Origin: an uncultured Lachnospiraceae bacterium
GTDB taxonomy: Bacteria > Bacillota > Clostridia > Lachnospirales > Lachnospiraceae
NCBI GenBank assembly: GCA_947172645.1
Contig: CAMWBY010000002.1
Coordinates: 124,001-188,000 of the forward strand
DNA length: 64,000 nt
Direction: 5' to 3'
The position numbers and the translations under genes are program-made. The stretch's first letter is position 1; every line of letters begins with the position of its first letter. The notes under the pieces were generated by a model. The model did no database searches. It saw nothing but the letters and a program-made list of their open reading frames with translations, and had not been told where the DNA came from. Below are positions 17,464 through 27,586 of the stretch, in pieces.

Positions 17464-18993
17464 TTAATTCGAGACCTTATTTCCCAATGTCAGCTGGACC
17501 TGCCTGTCTGTATACCCGTTAATATCCGCCGACATCACGGTAATATCCACAGTTTCGCCTATGGCATGAAATTCCAGCTCATGCTGCAATTCATCCATGG
17601 AAGCAATCTTCTCCCCGTCGAACTCCGTGATGATATCGCCCTTGCGCAGCCCTGCGCGCTCTGCGGCCGTATTCTCATACACCTGGGAAATAAATACACC
17701 TTCCGGCATCCCATATGTCTCCGATACGTACTGTGTGACGCTGATACCTGAAATACCCAGATAACCTCTTTCCTCTTCCGCCACTTTATTCTTGGTTTCC
17801 TTCAGCATTAACTCCGCTATGATGGGGCTTGCCGAAGAAATCGGAATCGCATAGCCCATGCCTTCCACGGCGCTGCCGCCTATTTTATTGGAATTGATAC
17901 CGATTACTTCACCTTTCATGTTCAAAAGCGCACCGCCCGAATTACCGGGGTTAATCGCGGCGTCTGTCTGGATAAACGTGCCGTCCGAACCGTCAGAAAG
18001 GGAAATCGTTCTGTTGAGCGCACTGATTACGCCTGTCGTAACAGACTGTCCATACCCCAGTGAATTGCCGATGGCAATGGCGGGTTCTCCTACCACCAGG
18101 GAATCGGAATCGCCTAACGTGGCAACCGTAATCTTCTCCATCGTATCATTCTCTATGCTGCCAATAGGAACCGCCAACACCGCCAAATCCATATCCGCGT
18201 CGGTTCCTTTAATCGAAGCTTCCGCCTCGCTTCCTTCCACAAACTGTACGGTCAGTTTATCTGTATCCGCAATGACATGATGGTTCGTCACAATCAACAG
18301 TTCCGTGTCGTTTTTTCCTACGATAATGCCGGAACCGCTGGCGTCCGCCTCATTGATGATGTTTTCTCCAAAGAAGGACATTTTCTCGGTATAATGGTTA
18401 TTGATGGATACAATTGCGGGCATCGCCCCGTTCACTACTTCCGAAACATCCGCCACAATTGTGCTGACATTACTTGTCATCTGCAGTCCGCTCTCCGCCT
18501 TCGCATCGTCTGTGCCTGCCGCTTCTTTCTCCGGTAATACTTCTTCCGCCATGGCTTCCTCCGCCTGGAGCGCTTCCGTCTGTGCGCTGTCCTTTGCAGA
18601 CATACCGGTCAGCGTCTGCACGGCATACAGCCCTAAACCTGCGCATATACCAAAGATTAACCCCAGCGAGACGTTGACCAACGCTCTTTTCCAATAGGAT
18701 TTACCCGGCTGCTTCCCGTCCGAGCGCTTCCGCTCCTTATGCCTGCCATGCTGTTCGTATGCATTCGGATAAGTATCTCCGTACTGGTAAGCGCCCGCGC
18801 CATATGGGTTTCTTGCTGTTCCCTGGGTATAAGCGTTATTCTGGTAAGTGTTGTGGTAATAACCTCCTGTACTCTGCCCATTATAGGTATTCTGGTTCTG
18901 GCTAAGATTCTGTTCCTGATTCTGTGCTGTCGCATTTGTCGTGTTATCTTCTCTCGATGGAAGGTTTGTATTTGGATATTGGTTGTCGTACAT
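17464..18993 (-). CDS. HtrA/DegP-type membrane-anchored serine protease
   Basis: 509 residues. A ~100-residue cytoplasmic tail very rich in Asn, Gln and Tyr is followed by one membrane anchor (~103-128), a linker, a trypsin-like protease domain (~175-385) and a PDZ domain (~400-500). The catalytic triad is His239 (VTNHHV), Asp269 (DMDLAV) and Ser352 (NPGNSGGAL). It degrades or refolds damaged proteins outside the membrane. AAAGGGG stands upstream of the ATG. The Tyr-rich tail is unusual and is shared in style with the LCP and large GH25 proteins of this window. Confidence 0.93.
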   Translation of the reverse strand: MYDNQYPNTNLPSREDNTTNATAQNQEQNLSQNQNTYNGQSTGGYYHNTYQNNAYTQGTARNPYGAGAYQYGDTYPNAYEQHGRHKERKRSDGKQPGKSYWKRALVNVSLGLIFGICAGLGLYAVQTLTGMSAKDSAQTEALQAEEAMAEEVLPEKEAAGTDDAKAESGLQMTSNVSTIVADVSEVVNGAMPAIVSINNHYTEKMSFFGENIINEADASGSGIIVGKNDTELLIVTNHHVIADTDKLTVQFVEGSEAEASIKGTDADMDLAVLAVPIGSIENDTMEKITVATLGDSDSLVVGEPAIAIGNSLGYGQSVTTGVISALNRTISLSDGSDGTFIQTDAAINPGNSGGALLNMKGEVIGINSNKIGGSAVEGMGYAIPISSASPIIAELMLKETKNKVAEEERGYLGISGISVTQYVSETYGMPEGVFISQVYENTAAERAGLRKGDIITEFDGEKIASMDELQHELEFHAIGETVDITVMSADINGYTDRQVQLTLGNKVSN

Positions 18994-19129
18994 AATACTT
19001 TACCCCTTTCTATATATTTGGCCTGACGGCCATCGTTTTCTTTGAACTTGAGGTCAGTATATTATCCAATTGTGTATAAAGTGTGACAGCTTTTTATTAA
19101 TTTTGTGTTTTTTGTTAAAATATCATATT

Positions 19130-20956
19130 TTATTCGACTGTAACGGATTTTGCCAGGTTCCTGGGCTTATCTACATCGCATCCTTTTCCCACGGCAACAT
19201 AATACCCGAAAAGCTGAAGCGGAATAATCGCCAGTGAATTGGTAAAATATGGATTCGTCTCGGGAATATAGATAACATAATCCGCCGCTTTCTCGATTTC
19301 CTTATTTTCCTCGCAGGTAACCGCCAACACAAAAGCGCCTCTTGCTTTGACCTCCACCATATTGCTGATGGTCTTTGCATACAAATCAGGCTGCGTGGAC
19401 ACCGCCGCCACAAGCGTCCCTTCCTCAATCAGAGAGATGGTCCCATGTTTCAATTCTCCCGCCGCATACGCCTCAGAATGAATATAAGAAATTTCTTTCA
19501 GTTTCAGCGAACCTTCCAGTGAGATTGCATAGTCGATTCCTCTGCCGATAAAGAACACGTCTTTGGCGCCTATGTAACGGTTGGCAAATTTCTGTATTTT
19601 CAGTTTATTATTAAGCAGCATCTCTATCTGATTGGGCAGTCGCTTCAAATCACCAAGCAGGGAAGCAAAGGTCTTATCGTCAATCTTTCCTCTCGCCCTT
19701 CCAAACTTCATGGCAAGCAGATACAGGGCAACCAACTGCGCGCTGTAGGCTTTCGTCGTGGCCACGGCAATCTCCGGCCCCGCCCAGGTGTACATGACAT
19801 TGTCCGCTTCTCTTGCAATGGAGCTGCCCACCACATTGACGATGCCAAGCACCTTGAATCCTCTCGCCTTGGACTCCCGCAGCGCCGCCAATGTGTCGGC
19901 CGTCTCGCCGGACTGGCTGATGACTATCACCATGGCGCCCTCTTCCAAAATCGGATTACGGTATCTGAACTCAGAGGCCAAATCCACTTCCACCGGGATA
20001 CGCGCCAGTCCTTCTATCACATATTTGCCCGTCACACCCGCATGATAAGCCGAGCCGCACGCGACAATATGGATTTTATTGATGGCATTTAATTCCTCAT
20101 CCGACATATTCAGCTCTTCTATGACAATATCCCTGCCCTTAATTCTGGGCAAAAGCGTATCCGTCACGGTCTTAGGCTGCTCATACATCTCTTTTAACAT
20201 GAAATGCTCATACCCCGCCTTCTCCGCGGCATTTGCATCCCACTCGATAGTGACGGGCTCCTTCGTCATCTCCTCTTCATCCACAGAGTAGAAATGCATA
20301 TGGTCTGCCCGCAGCCTGACAACCTCCTGATTGTCCACGTAGTAAACTTTCCTCGTATATTTCAGAATCGCAGGCACGTCAGAGGCAATGAAGCATCCGT
20401 CCCCGTTCTGCCCTACCACCAGGGGGGAATCCTTCCTAGCCGCAAATATCTGGTCAGGGCAGTCTGCAAAAAGAATGCCCAGCGCATAGGAGCCCTCTAC
20501 CCTGTGAAGCACCTTCGTTACCGCCTCCATGGGATTGCCTTTATAATAATAGTCCAACAAATGCGCAAGCACTTCCGTGTCCGTCTCGGATACAAACTTG
20601 TACCCCTTATCCGACAGCATCTGGCGCAGATGCAGGTAATTCTCGATAATGCCATTATGTACTACCGTGATGGTCTCGTCCGCATTGAAATGAGGATGGG
20701 CGTTTGTGTCGCTCGGCACGCCATGGGTCGCCCACCTCGTATGGCCGATGCCGCATATACCGGGCATCGTCTCGCCCCCATGGGTCAGGTTCTCCAATAC
20801 CTTCAGCCTTCCCACCGATTTCGTGATGTTAATCTTGCCGCCGTCGTAAATTGCCATACCCGCCGAATCGTACCCCCGGTACTCCAGCTTTGACAATCCG
20901 TCCAAAATAATCGGCGCAGCCTGTTTTGTTCCGATATACCCTACAATTCCACACAT
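19130..20956 (-). CDS. glmS: Glutamine--fructose-6-phosphate aminotransferase
   Basis: 608 residues, full length. The N-terminal amidotransferase domain begins with the nucleophile Cys2 (MCGIVGYIG) and is followed by two SIS sugar-isomerase domains (SQSGETADT is the phosphosugar loop) and the C-terminal KSVTVE. It makes glucosamine-6-phosphate for peptidoglycan and wall glycans. GGAGG lies upstream of the start. Only 28 bp separate it from the upstream glycosyltransferase, so it is probably co-transcribed and there is no room for a glmS ribozyme. Confidence 0.97.
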   Translation of the reverse strand: MCGIVGYIGTKQAAPIILDGLSKLEYRGYDSAGMAIYDGGKINITKSVGRLKVLENLTHGGETMPGICGIGHTRWATHGVPSDTNAHPHFNADETITVVHNGIIENYLHLRQMLSDKGYKFVSETDTEVLAHLLDYYYKGNPMEAVTKVLHRVEGSYALGILFADCPDQIFAARKDSPLVVGQNGDGCFIASDVPAILKYTRKVYYVDNQEVVRLRADHMHFYSVDEEEMTKEPVTIEWDANAAEKAGYEHFMLKEMYEQPKTVTDTLLPRIKGRDIVIEELNMSDEELNAINKIHIVACGSAYHAGVTGKYVIEGLARIPVEVDLASEFRYRNPILEEGAMVIVISQSGETADTLAALRESKARGFKVLGIVNVVGSSIAREADNVMYTWAGPEIAVATTKAYSAQLVALYLLAMKFGRARGKIDDKTFASLLGDLKRLPNQIEMLLNNKLKIQKFANRYIGAKDVFFIGRGIDYAISLEGSLKLKEISYIHSEAYAAGELKHGTISLIEEGTLVAAVSTQPDLYAKTISNMVEVKARGAFVLAVTCEENKEIEKAADYVIYIPETNPYFTNSLAIIPLQLFGYYVAVGKGCDVDKPRNLAKSVTVE

Positions 20957-20984
20957 ACTAATCCTCCATTCTTACTTAGCTTAC

Positions 20985-21911
20985 TCACTGCCAGTATTCT
21001 TTGTTGGAAGACATCGCAACCACCATCTTCCGGGGCAGCATACGGTAATGTTTCCCGAACTGATATCCTATGTATTTCAATCCGCTCTGTAAAATAACAT
21101 ATGGTATCTTTCGTTTCATCCTTATTTCGCAAAGATGTCCTATCGTCAGTTTGACCAGGCGGATACCTTCCGATTCCGAAGGGTATGCCGCAAACACTTC
21201 CGGATGGTCGGCCTGCGAGACGCCCAGGTCAAAATTCCTGTGGAACTGTTCCATATGGCTAAAGGTATGCGAATGGTACACTTTCGCCTCCGCAGTGTAC
21301 GCAATTCCATATCCCGCCTTCACGGCTTTTGCCGAATAGACCATATCCTCATTGAATATTGTATGCTTGATAAAACCGCCCAATGTGTCGAAAATTTCCC
21401 TATTATATGCGGCGCATACATTCGAGCAGAAAAAAGTCTTAATGCCCAGCCTGTCCAAATCTTTCTCTGTTTTTACAACGGATTCTTCCGGATAATTGAA
21501 ACTCCTCGTGTATTTCTCCACCTCGCCGCTGTTCTCGTCTGCAAGCTGTCTGGCATATGCCACCGCTACCCGCTCCTTGTGGAGCTGCTCTAACATTTTC
21601 TCCACCAAATACTCGTCCGCCGGTACCGCATCGTCCGTCATCATAATAAAATAATCCGCGTCCGAGAGCTGCACCCCTTGGTTTCTCGTCTTCCCATGGT
21701 CAAACTCCCTCTTCGAGATGTGCCTTACGGTAATGTTCTGATAAACTTTGTGGAAAGGCGTACCATAGACGAGCCTGTCAAAATATTTCTGCTCCGTATT
21801 CATAACAATAATTCGGTTCACCGGGATACTTTGGTGTTCCAAACGTTCAATCAATGCCAGAAACTTCTCTCCGGGCTTATATGCGGGGATGATAATATCC
21901 ACTTTATCCAC
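20985..21911 (-). CDS. Family 2 glycosyltransferase, rhamnosyltransferase-like
   Basis: 308 residues. The GT-A fold starts directly with VDIIIPAYKPGEKF; the metal site is MMTDDAVP and the acceptor region NEDMVYSAKAVKAGY, as in RfbN/WbbL-like rhamnosyltransferases. The start is GTG at 21911, supported by GGAGGA 7 bases upstream; in-frame ATGs further upstream lack a site and add residues unlike the family. It is probably part of the wall-glycan pathway encoded around it. The sugar donor cannot be told from sequence. Confidence 0.8.
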   Translation of the reverse strand: MDKVDIIIPAYKPGEKFLALIERLEHQSIPVNRIIVMNTEQKYFDRLVYGTPFHKVYQNITVRHISKREFDHGKTRNQGVQLSDADYFIMMTDDAVPADEYLVEKMLEQLHKERVAVAYARQLADENSGEVEKYTRSFNYPEESVVKTEKDLDRLGIKTFFCSNVCAAYNREIFDTLGGFIKHTIFNEDMVYSAKAVKAGYGIAYTAEAKVYHSHTFSHMEQFHRNFDLGVSQADHPEVFAAYPSESEGIRLVKLTIGHLCEIRMKRKIPYVILQSGLKYIGYQFGKHYRMLPRKMVVAMSSNKEYWQ

Positions 21912-21976
21912 GCTACTGTCCTCCATCACTGCATAAATTCCCATTTCGGGGAAAATCTCCGTTTTTTTACAGAACA

Positions 21977-22006
21977 AAAGGGCCCCTGTATAAAACCGGC
22001 CCCTTT
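21977..22006 (-). terminator. Terminator-like hairpin after the LCP gene
   Basis: On the minus strand AAAGGGGCC pairs with GGGCCCTTT with one bulge, followed by TTGTTCTGT. It stands between the LCP stop and the next glycosyltransferase and may be partial, since the downstream gene has no obvious promoter. Confidence 0.5.
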
Positions 22007-22016
22007 GCTCAGCTTA

Positions 22017-23222
22017 TTATTTGTTTAAATATCCATTTGTATCGGAATATATCTTGTCGCTGCATTCCTTCACTGTCGCTGACGGCTCATAATCGTAATC
22101 GTTGAACAAGAACTGGTGCAGCCACTTCACATTGTCCTCCAGGCTAAGCGGAATGACACAGGAACCCTTGGAACCAATCGTTCCCGTGGTACGGTTAGAC
22201 TCCTGCGGGAATCCCGCCGTATCGGAAATATAATAAGTGCCCACCTCGCCTAACATCTCGATAATCTCAGACAAATCCAAAGATGTATACGTCTCGTTAA
22301 ATACCTTGTTGGCTGTCTCCGTCAGCTGCGGCAGGGAAGCTTTCTTCGCCTGGTCCGCCACTGCGGAAAGCACCTCTCGCTGTCTCTCCGCACGCTTGAA
22401 GTCATCGCCCGCCGTGTAACGGATACGGCAGTAGCCCGTCGCTTGCAAACCGTCTAAAAGCTGATATCCTGTGGAAGCCACCGGCGTGTAAGTACGCTTC
22501 AAGTCCTCTGCAATACAGAGCTGGTAATTGTTCAAATGGCTAATCTCCGCGTCGTCTACATCAATATATACGCCGCCGAGCGCATCAATCGTATCTGTCA
22601 GCCCCGCAAAACCGACCGTGACAAAATCTGTGATATTCATATCCAGATTCATGTTCAACATGCTGATTGCCATCTCCGGTCCGCCCTTGGCATAGGCCGC
22701 ATTACACTTGTTATAAGAATCATTGCTCAAATTCAGATAAGTATCACGGTAAACCGATACAAGTTTACATTCGCCCGTATCCTGGTTGATGGACGCTATC
22801 ATAATCGTATCGCTTCGTGTATTCTTCGTCAGTGCGCCGGAAGTGGAATCCACGCCGAACAAGGCGATATTGCGGTAACCCTTCATGGTGGTCTCCTGCG
22901 CTTCCTTGACGGTGTCGTTGATAATAACGTCGTCCTCCTCCAGAACCATTTTACCGCTCTTGGTAGTCATCATGACGCTGTATAGTACAAACACAGCCAC
23001 AAGCAGAATCATAATCTCGACAACAAAAATAATAATTCTCCTGCGCTGTTTCTTAGCCTGCTCTTTCTTGCTCTTCTTCTTGCCCGACCCCTTTTTGCCG
23101 GAGCCTTTCTTACCGGAACCCTTGCTGCCCCCAGAGGATTTCTTACTGCTTCCATGCCCTCCGGAAGAGGATTTCTTTCTCGGCCGTTCTTCGTATTCGT
23201 ATTCATCTTCATATTTAGCCAT
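22017..23222 (-). CDS. LytR-CpsA-Psr (LCP) family glycopolymer ligase
   Basis: 401 residues. A cytoplasmic tail begins with an acidic Tyr-rich stretch (YEDEYEYEERP) and continues with GSGKK repeats and many Lys. A membrane anchor (~62-85) and an extracellular LCP domain (~115-340) follow. The LCP core has NTRSDTIMI, VYRDTYL, ALGGV and YCRIRYTAGDDFKRAERQ, including the Arg and Asp residues that bind the polyprenyl pyrophosphate. LCP proteins transfer lipid-linked glycans to peptidoglycan. GGGGAG lies before the ATG. Its position next to the priming transferase fits a role in attaching the glycan made by this region. Confidence 0.92.
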   Translation of the reverse strand: MAKYEDEYEYEERPRKKSSSGGHGSSKKSSGGSKGSGKKGSGKKGSGKKKSKKEQAKKQRRRIIIFVVEIMILLVAVFVLYSVMMTTKSGKMVLEEDDVIINDTVKEAQETTMKGYRNIALFGVDSTSGALTKNTRSDTIMIASINQDTGECKLVSVYRDTYLNLSNDSYNKCNAAYAKGGPEMAISMLNMNLDMNITDFVTVGFAGLTDTIDALGGVYIDVDDAEISHLNNYQLCIAEDLKRTYTPVASTGYQLLDGLQATGYCRIRYTAGDDFKRAERQREVLSAVADQAKKASLPQLTETANKVFNETYTSLDLSEIIEMLGEVGTYYISDTAGFPQESNRTTGTIGSKGSCVIPLSLEDNVKWLHQFLFNDYDYEPSATVKECSDKIYSDTNGYLNK

Positions 23223-23308
23223 ACGTTGTACTCCCCTAACTTAAACTTAATCGTAATTAGTGCCTCTGCCCACACCGTATCATGCCAAACTTCATAATAC
23301 CAGGTACT

Positions 23309-23337
23309 ATTTTCTCACACACAGGCTTAAAAGTCAA
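23309..23337 (-). promoter_or_regulatory. Possible promoter of the LCP gene
   Basis: Minus-strand TTGACT, 17-bp spacer, GAAAAT. It lies about 87 bp upstream of the LCP start in an otherwise featureless 250-bp spacer. Confidence 0.4.
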
Positions 23338-23473
23338 ACATCACGCACGGGCACAACGATACTATAATATATCTATCACGGCATAAATGCAATATCTTAG
23401 CCATTTCTTTGGCAAATCTTTCTAAAATCTTAAGAATTAACGGCCAGTTTACAACACATAAATTATTATCCCA

Positions 23474-24883
23474 CTAATAGGCATTTTTATTAATGAAGCC
23501 TTTGAAAATCGTAAGGAACATAATCTTGATGTCAAAAGACATCGTCCAGTTTTCGATATAAAAAATGTCACATTCTATCCTGCGCTTAATGGATGTATCA
23601 CCCCGGTATCCATTAATCTGCGCCCATCCGGTAAGCCCCGGCCTGACCTGATGTTTCACCATATAGCGGGGGATTTCCTCTTTAAATTTATCCACAAACT
23701 GCGGACGTTCCGGCCTGGGCCCGACAACGCTCATATCCCCTTTGAGCACATTGAAAAACTGGGGAAATTCATCGATGCTTGTCCTGCGTAAAAATTTACC
23801 TACCTTTGTGACACGCTGGTCATCTTTGGTCGTCCATCCCTTCTCCTCCACCGACGGCTTCTGCACCTCCATGGTGCGGAACTTGTACATTTTAAACGGC
23901 CTGTTATGAAGCCCGATACGTTCCTGCTTGAAAATAACCGGGCCTCTCGAAGTGCACTTCACCGCTATCGCCGCGGCAAGCATAATCGGAGAGAACACGA
24001 CCAAAGCCACCAAGGAAGTGACAACGTCCACAGCGCGCTTGGCGAGCCAGTTGAGCGTATTGGTCAACGGCACATACCGGATATTGATGACCGGAAGCCC
24101 CATCAAATCTTCCGTATACGGCCTGCTCGGGAACAGGCTGTTATAGTCCGGGATGAACTTCGTATGCACGCCCGATTTCTCGCACATATCCACAATATGT
24201 TCCAGATGGTCATAATCTTTCAGGGAAAGCGTAATCGCAATCTCATCCAACTTGCTCTGGGGGAGGATATAAAGCAGATTTTCAATCGTGCCAATCACCT
24301 TAACGCCTTTGTACAGCGTGCCCCGCGGTACGCTGTCATCCAGGATGCCCCGCACCACATAGCCCCACTGGGGGTTCGAGTTGATACGGTTGATATATTC
24401 CTCCGCCGCGCGGGAATAGCCCACCAACAGAATAAATTTCAGGTTGTAGCCTTTTTCACGGAAATATTGCAGAAGGTAACGGATAAGGGAGCGCGCCAGC
24501 GTGGCGGCAATGATATTGATGACGTAGAAATACGCCATCATAGCACGTGAAAAATGAATCTGGGAGACAAGATACCATCCTGCCATCAGCAGCACAAGAC
24601 CCACCGTATTGGCCTGGAAGATATTGAGTATCTCGTATTTATGGACGGTAGCGCGCTTGGGCGTGTACAGATTAAAATTGTAATACAGGATAAGATAACC
24701 CGGCACGATAACATAGAGCATCTCAAAATATGTGCGCGTCGGAAGGACACCCACATCAAGCCCGATGTCGGAGAAAGGGCTGGCAAATTTCAAATACCAC
24801 GCCAACATATAGGACGCCACTATAATCATGGCGTCCAGCACTACGTGCAGTCTGTTGAAATACTTCTGGTTATCCTTAATCAT
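23474..24883 (-). CDS. Undecaprenyl-phosphate sugar phosphotransferase (priming enzyme)
   Basis: 469 residues, WcaJ/WbaP-like. Four to five N-terminal membrane segments (to ~140), a CoA-binding-like Rossmann domain (ILLVGYSRAAEEY, ~150-250), a further membrane hairpin (~285-305) and the catalytic domain: FKQERIGLHNRPFKMYKFRTM, TSIDEFPQFFNVLKGDMSVVGPRPE and VRPGLTGWAQING. It transfers a sugar-1-phosphate, glucose in many homologues, to undecaprenyl phosphate on the inner face of the membrane. This is the first step of a lipid-linked glycan. The ribosome site is weak. It lies just upstream of the LCP gene on the same strand. Confidence 0.92.
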   Translation of the reverse strand: MIKDNQKYFNRLHVVLDAMIIVASYMLAWYLKFASPFSDIGLDVGVLPTRTYFEMLYVIVPGYLILYYNFNLYTPKRATVHKYEILNIFQANTVGLVLLMAGWYLVSQIHFSRAMMAYFYVINIIAATLARSLIRYLLQYFREKGYNLKFILLVGYSRAAEEYINRINSNPQWGYVVRGILDDSVPRGTLYKGVKVIGTIENLLYILPQSKLDEIAITLSLKDYDHLEHIVDMCEKSGVHTKFIPDYNSLFPSRPYTEDLMGLPVINIRYVPLTNTLNWLAKRAVDVVTSLVALVVFSPIMLAAAIAVKCTSRGPVIFKQERIGLHNRPFKMYKFRTMEVQKPSVEEKGWTTKDDQRVTKVGKFLRRTSIDEFPQFFNVLKGDMSVVGPRPERPQFVDKFKEEIPRYMVKHQVRPGLTGWAQINGYRGDTSIKRRIECDIFYIENWTMSFDIKIMFLTIFKGFINKNAY

Positions 24884-24990
24884 ATCTTTATCTTCATTAA
24901 TCTTTTTCTATTATAAGTCACTATCTTACAATATTTTTGCCAAAAACACAACCCGCAGTTATCAGCGCGCCCGTGCCGGTTCATGAATAT

Positions 24991-25959
24991 TTATTGCATT
25001 AGCCTCATAAATATATTTTGCCATAATTCCAATTGTATGACCGCATAATGATAGAAATGTTCCCGCCGGAAACGCACCTTATGCGCCCTGCCTTCCTCGG
25101 ATTTGCAAAGTCTGAATCCTTTCCACAATCCGTTCAGGTAAGTCCCGCCCAATCCTTTTCTTGCAAAAAAAAGAAATTTGATTGTAAATCCCACAAACAA
25201 TAACGGTAGATTCAATAACAGTTGTATTGCCGGCATGTTCTTATATATCAAATATATGCTGTTTTTGGATGTTAAATCTACTTTAAATTTATTGTGCCTT
25301 GAGCCGGAAACAGCGCTTCCCGCATGATATACCACCGCACCCGGAATATACAGGTTGCGGTATCCATGGATTCTTCCCCGGTATCCTAAATCCACATCTT
25401 CCAAATACGCAAAATGATTCTCATCCATAACACCCAGTTCGTCGAACAATTTTCTCCGGTAAATCGCCGCGCCGCCACAGGCCGAGAAAACATAGCATTT
25501 CTTTTCGTAATCCTGCGCCCGTTTATCCTTTCCCCGCGCAAACGCCCATCCTAACGCGCAGTAATAATCTCCCGCGTCATCTATCAGCTCCGGTTTATGC
25601 ATATTGCGCATCTGCGCCGAACCGGAAAACACTTCCGGGTGCCGCTCCATGGGCTCCTCCAGCGCGCGCACAAATCCGGGCTGCACCTGGGTATCATTGT
25701 TCAGAAGAATCACATATGGCGTTGTGCTATGGGCGATTCCCACATTTACGGCTTTACAAAAACCATAATTTTGGTCCAGGCAGACTAATTGTGCCTGGGG
25801 AAACTTCTCTTTCACCACTTCCCTGCTGCCGTCCGCGGAACCATTGTCCACCACGACGACCCTGGCGGGTTCCCCTGCAAGAGAACGCAGACATTTCTCT
25901 ATATACTGTATCCCATTATAATTGGGAATAATAACCGTGGAACGTATCTTTCTCCCCAT
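24991..25959 (-). CDS. Family 2 glycosyltransferase
   Basis: 322 residues. The GT-A fold opens with STVIIPNYNG, has the donor motif LLNNDTQV and the ACGGAAIYRR and YLEDVDLGYRGR segments found in rhamnosyl/galactofuranosyl-type GT2 enzymes. A hydrophobic stretch near residues 245-265 suggests membrane association. The start at 25959 has GGGGA 7 bases upstream; an ATG four codons earlier has none. It lies between another GT2 and the priming transferase, probably in one transcript. Confidence 0.85.
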   Translation of the reverse strand: MGRKIRSTVIIPNYNGIQYIEKCLRSLAGEPARVVVVDNGSADGSREVVKEKFPQAQLVCLDQNYGFCKAVNVGIAHSTTPYVILLNNDTQVQPGFVRALEEPMERHPEVFSGSAQMRNMHKPELIDDAGDYYCALGWAFARGKDKRAQDYEKKCYVFSACGGAAIYRRKLFDELGVMDENHFAYLEDVDLGYRGRIHGYRNLYIPGAVVYHAGSAVSGSRHNKFKVDLTSKNSIYLIYKNMPAIQLLLNLPLLFVGFTIKFLFFARKGLGGTYLNGLWKGFRLCKSEEGRAHKVRFRREHFYHYAVIQLELWQNIFMRLMQ

Positions 25960-26007
25960 ACCAATCCCCATTTCCGTTTCATCTACAGCCCTGGCTTGTT
26001 CACCCCT

Positions 26008-26030
26008 CCCAAGCTCTTATCCGGCTTGGG
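26008..26030. other. Small intergenic hairpin between two glycosyltransferase genes
   Basis: CCCAAGC pairs with GCTTGGG over a 9-base loop. There is no T-run, so it is not a standard terminator. It may shape mRNA stability between the two genes. Confidence 0.45.
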
Positions 26031-26032
26031 CC

Positions 26033-27481
26033 TTAACCCCGTGACGCCAGAACAGACATCCTTGGGTTCCAAATTACAAAATAGCCAAGATTCTCCGCCG
26101 CTTTCGATAATTCCAGGCTCAGTTTGCGGTAACCTGCCTCATCACAGACAAGCCTTGTCACATCCGCAATCTGTATCCGGGCGGCATGTCTCCCCTTCCC
26201 GCAGCGGATTGTCCGTTCCTCATAGGGCAGTCCGGTGATATGCTCAAATTCCCTGCGCAGCTCTTCCCTGACTTGCATACAGCGGATGTCCACAGCGGGC
26301 ACGTCCTGCTTCAATGTAGCCCGATGGGTATTTCCTCCGCTGTATTCTTTGTGCAACCCTTCATACAGGCAGCTTCCGTCCACATCCATAGCGCCCCCGC
26401 AAATCCTTCCATGAGCATCCAGAATCCTTCCGCCTACAATCCCCGCCTCCTGCCTGGCCGTAAGGATATCCGGCTGATAGTCCACCTCATAGAAACCAAG
26501 ATGCAGACCATGCCTGACTTGTGCCTGCCACCCTCTGCTGGCGCAGAAATCAGCTAACGCCGCCTTGCCCGCCTCATAGGCATACGTCTTACTGGAAGTG
26601 TTTTCCGCCGTGGAATCCGCATGGCTTCGCCAATGGTAAAGAATCCTGGGGATATGGACAATCTTATCCGGCAGGTCATGAAGAAGTTTGTGTACAGGTG
26701 TTATTTTATACAGCTCCCCGATGACCCGCAGCACCAGGTCATAATCCTGCGCCCCATCAAACTCTTCCCGCAGCAAAAGCCTTTTCAACAGGCAAGCCTC
26801 GACCGCCATAAAGTGGCAGATATAGTTGTTTGATAAAATTAAATCTAAATTAAAGTCCTTTTTTCTGTGTGGATTTAGATGATAACTTCCGTTATTGTCA
26901 TATTTATCTTCGTCCGTATAAAGCAAAACAGGCGTTACACCACGGTTCCTTGCACGCTGAAGGCCCACCGCCATATGGTACAGGGCATCCGGCGCCAAAA
27001 AATCGTCATGGTCAAGCAGTGCAATATAGTCCCCCGCCGCCAGCGCTATCGCCGCATTCGTGTTGCATGAAATGCCCCTGTTTTCTTCCAAACGTCTGTA
27101 TTTTATGCGACAGTCCCCACTCCGCCCTATGACTTCCTCCACAACGTTTCTCACAATGTCACTGGTGCTTGCATCCGCAATTATCAGTTCCCATTTAGGA
27201 TAGCTCTGTCTGCGCACAGATTCCATCATCTCCCGCAGAAATTCTTCTTTCGTCTCATAAGCGGGCACTACAATACTGAACAGCTCCGGATACGCCGCGC
27301 TGTCCCTGCGCTGCGCCTCCAAAAGCTCGGCCGATGGCTTCCTATAGCAATAATCCGCTCTGCGCTCCTCCTCAATCCGCTCCTTCGCCGCATAGAACGC
27401 ATGGCGCACTCCGTTCTTCTTAATATAGTTGACCGTCTTCTTCAAATTGTTCATCTTGAATATCTTATTTCTCACTGCCAT
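26033..27481 (-). CDS. Family 2 glycosyltransferase with C-terminal extension
   Basis: 482 residues. A basic N-terminal helix region (~1-60) precedes a GT2 domain (~66-300): FSIVVPAYET, LLDHDDFL (DXD-type metal site), LYTDEDKYD and QDYDLVLRV. The C-terminal third resembles the second half of two-domain GT2 enzymes but lacks a full catalytic core. It has the style of the larger GT2 proteins at 29.4 and 31.5 kb. GAGGG stands just before the ATG. The terminator at 27536-27562 separates it from phosphoglucomutase. Confidence 0.85.
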   Translation of the reverse strand: MAVRNKIFKMNNLKKTVNYIKKNGVRHAFYAAKERIEEERRADYCYRKPSAELLEAQRRDSAAYPELFSIVVPAYETKEEFLREMMESVRRQSYPKWELIIADASTSDIVRNVVEEVIGRSGDCRIKYRRLEENRGISCNTNAAIALAAGDYIALLDHDDFLAPDALYHMAVGLQRARNRGVTPVLLYTDEDKYDNNGSYHLNPHRKKDFNLDLILSNNYICHFMAVEACLLKRLLLREEFDGAQDYDLVLRVIGELYKITPVHKLLHDLPDKIVHIPRILYHWRSHADSTAENTSSKTYAYEAGKAALADFCASRGWQAQVRHGLHLGFYEVDYQPDILTARQEAGIVGGRILDAHGRICGGAMDVDGSCLYEGLHKEYSGGNTHRATLKQDVPAVDIRCMQVREELRREFEHITGLPYEERTIRCGKGRHAARIQIADVTRLVCDEAGYRKLSLELSKAAENLGYFVIWNPRMSVLASRG

Positions 27482-27535
27482 GCCCTCCCTCTTGGCAAAA
27501 AGTTAACGGAGCGCTTCCCTGCCAAGTAAAAGAAC

Positions 27536-27562
27536 CATCGCCCTGCTCTATGCAGGGCGATG
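27536..27562. terminator. Intrinsic terminator after phosphoglucomutase
   Basis: CATCGCCCTG pairs perfectly with CAGGGCGATG (10 bp, 7-base loop). On the minus strand GTTCTTTTACTT follows, giving a moderate U-rich tail. Confidence 0.75.
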
Positions 27563-27586
27563 TATCTATCTTGATTATTTTAATTC

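Noticed and set aside
20957-20984. glmS ribozyme upstream of glmS
   Set aside because: Only 28 bp separate glmS from the preceding gene, and no ribozyme core was seen.
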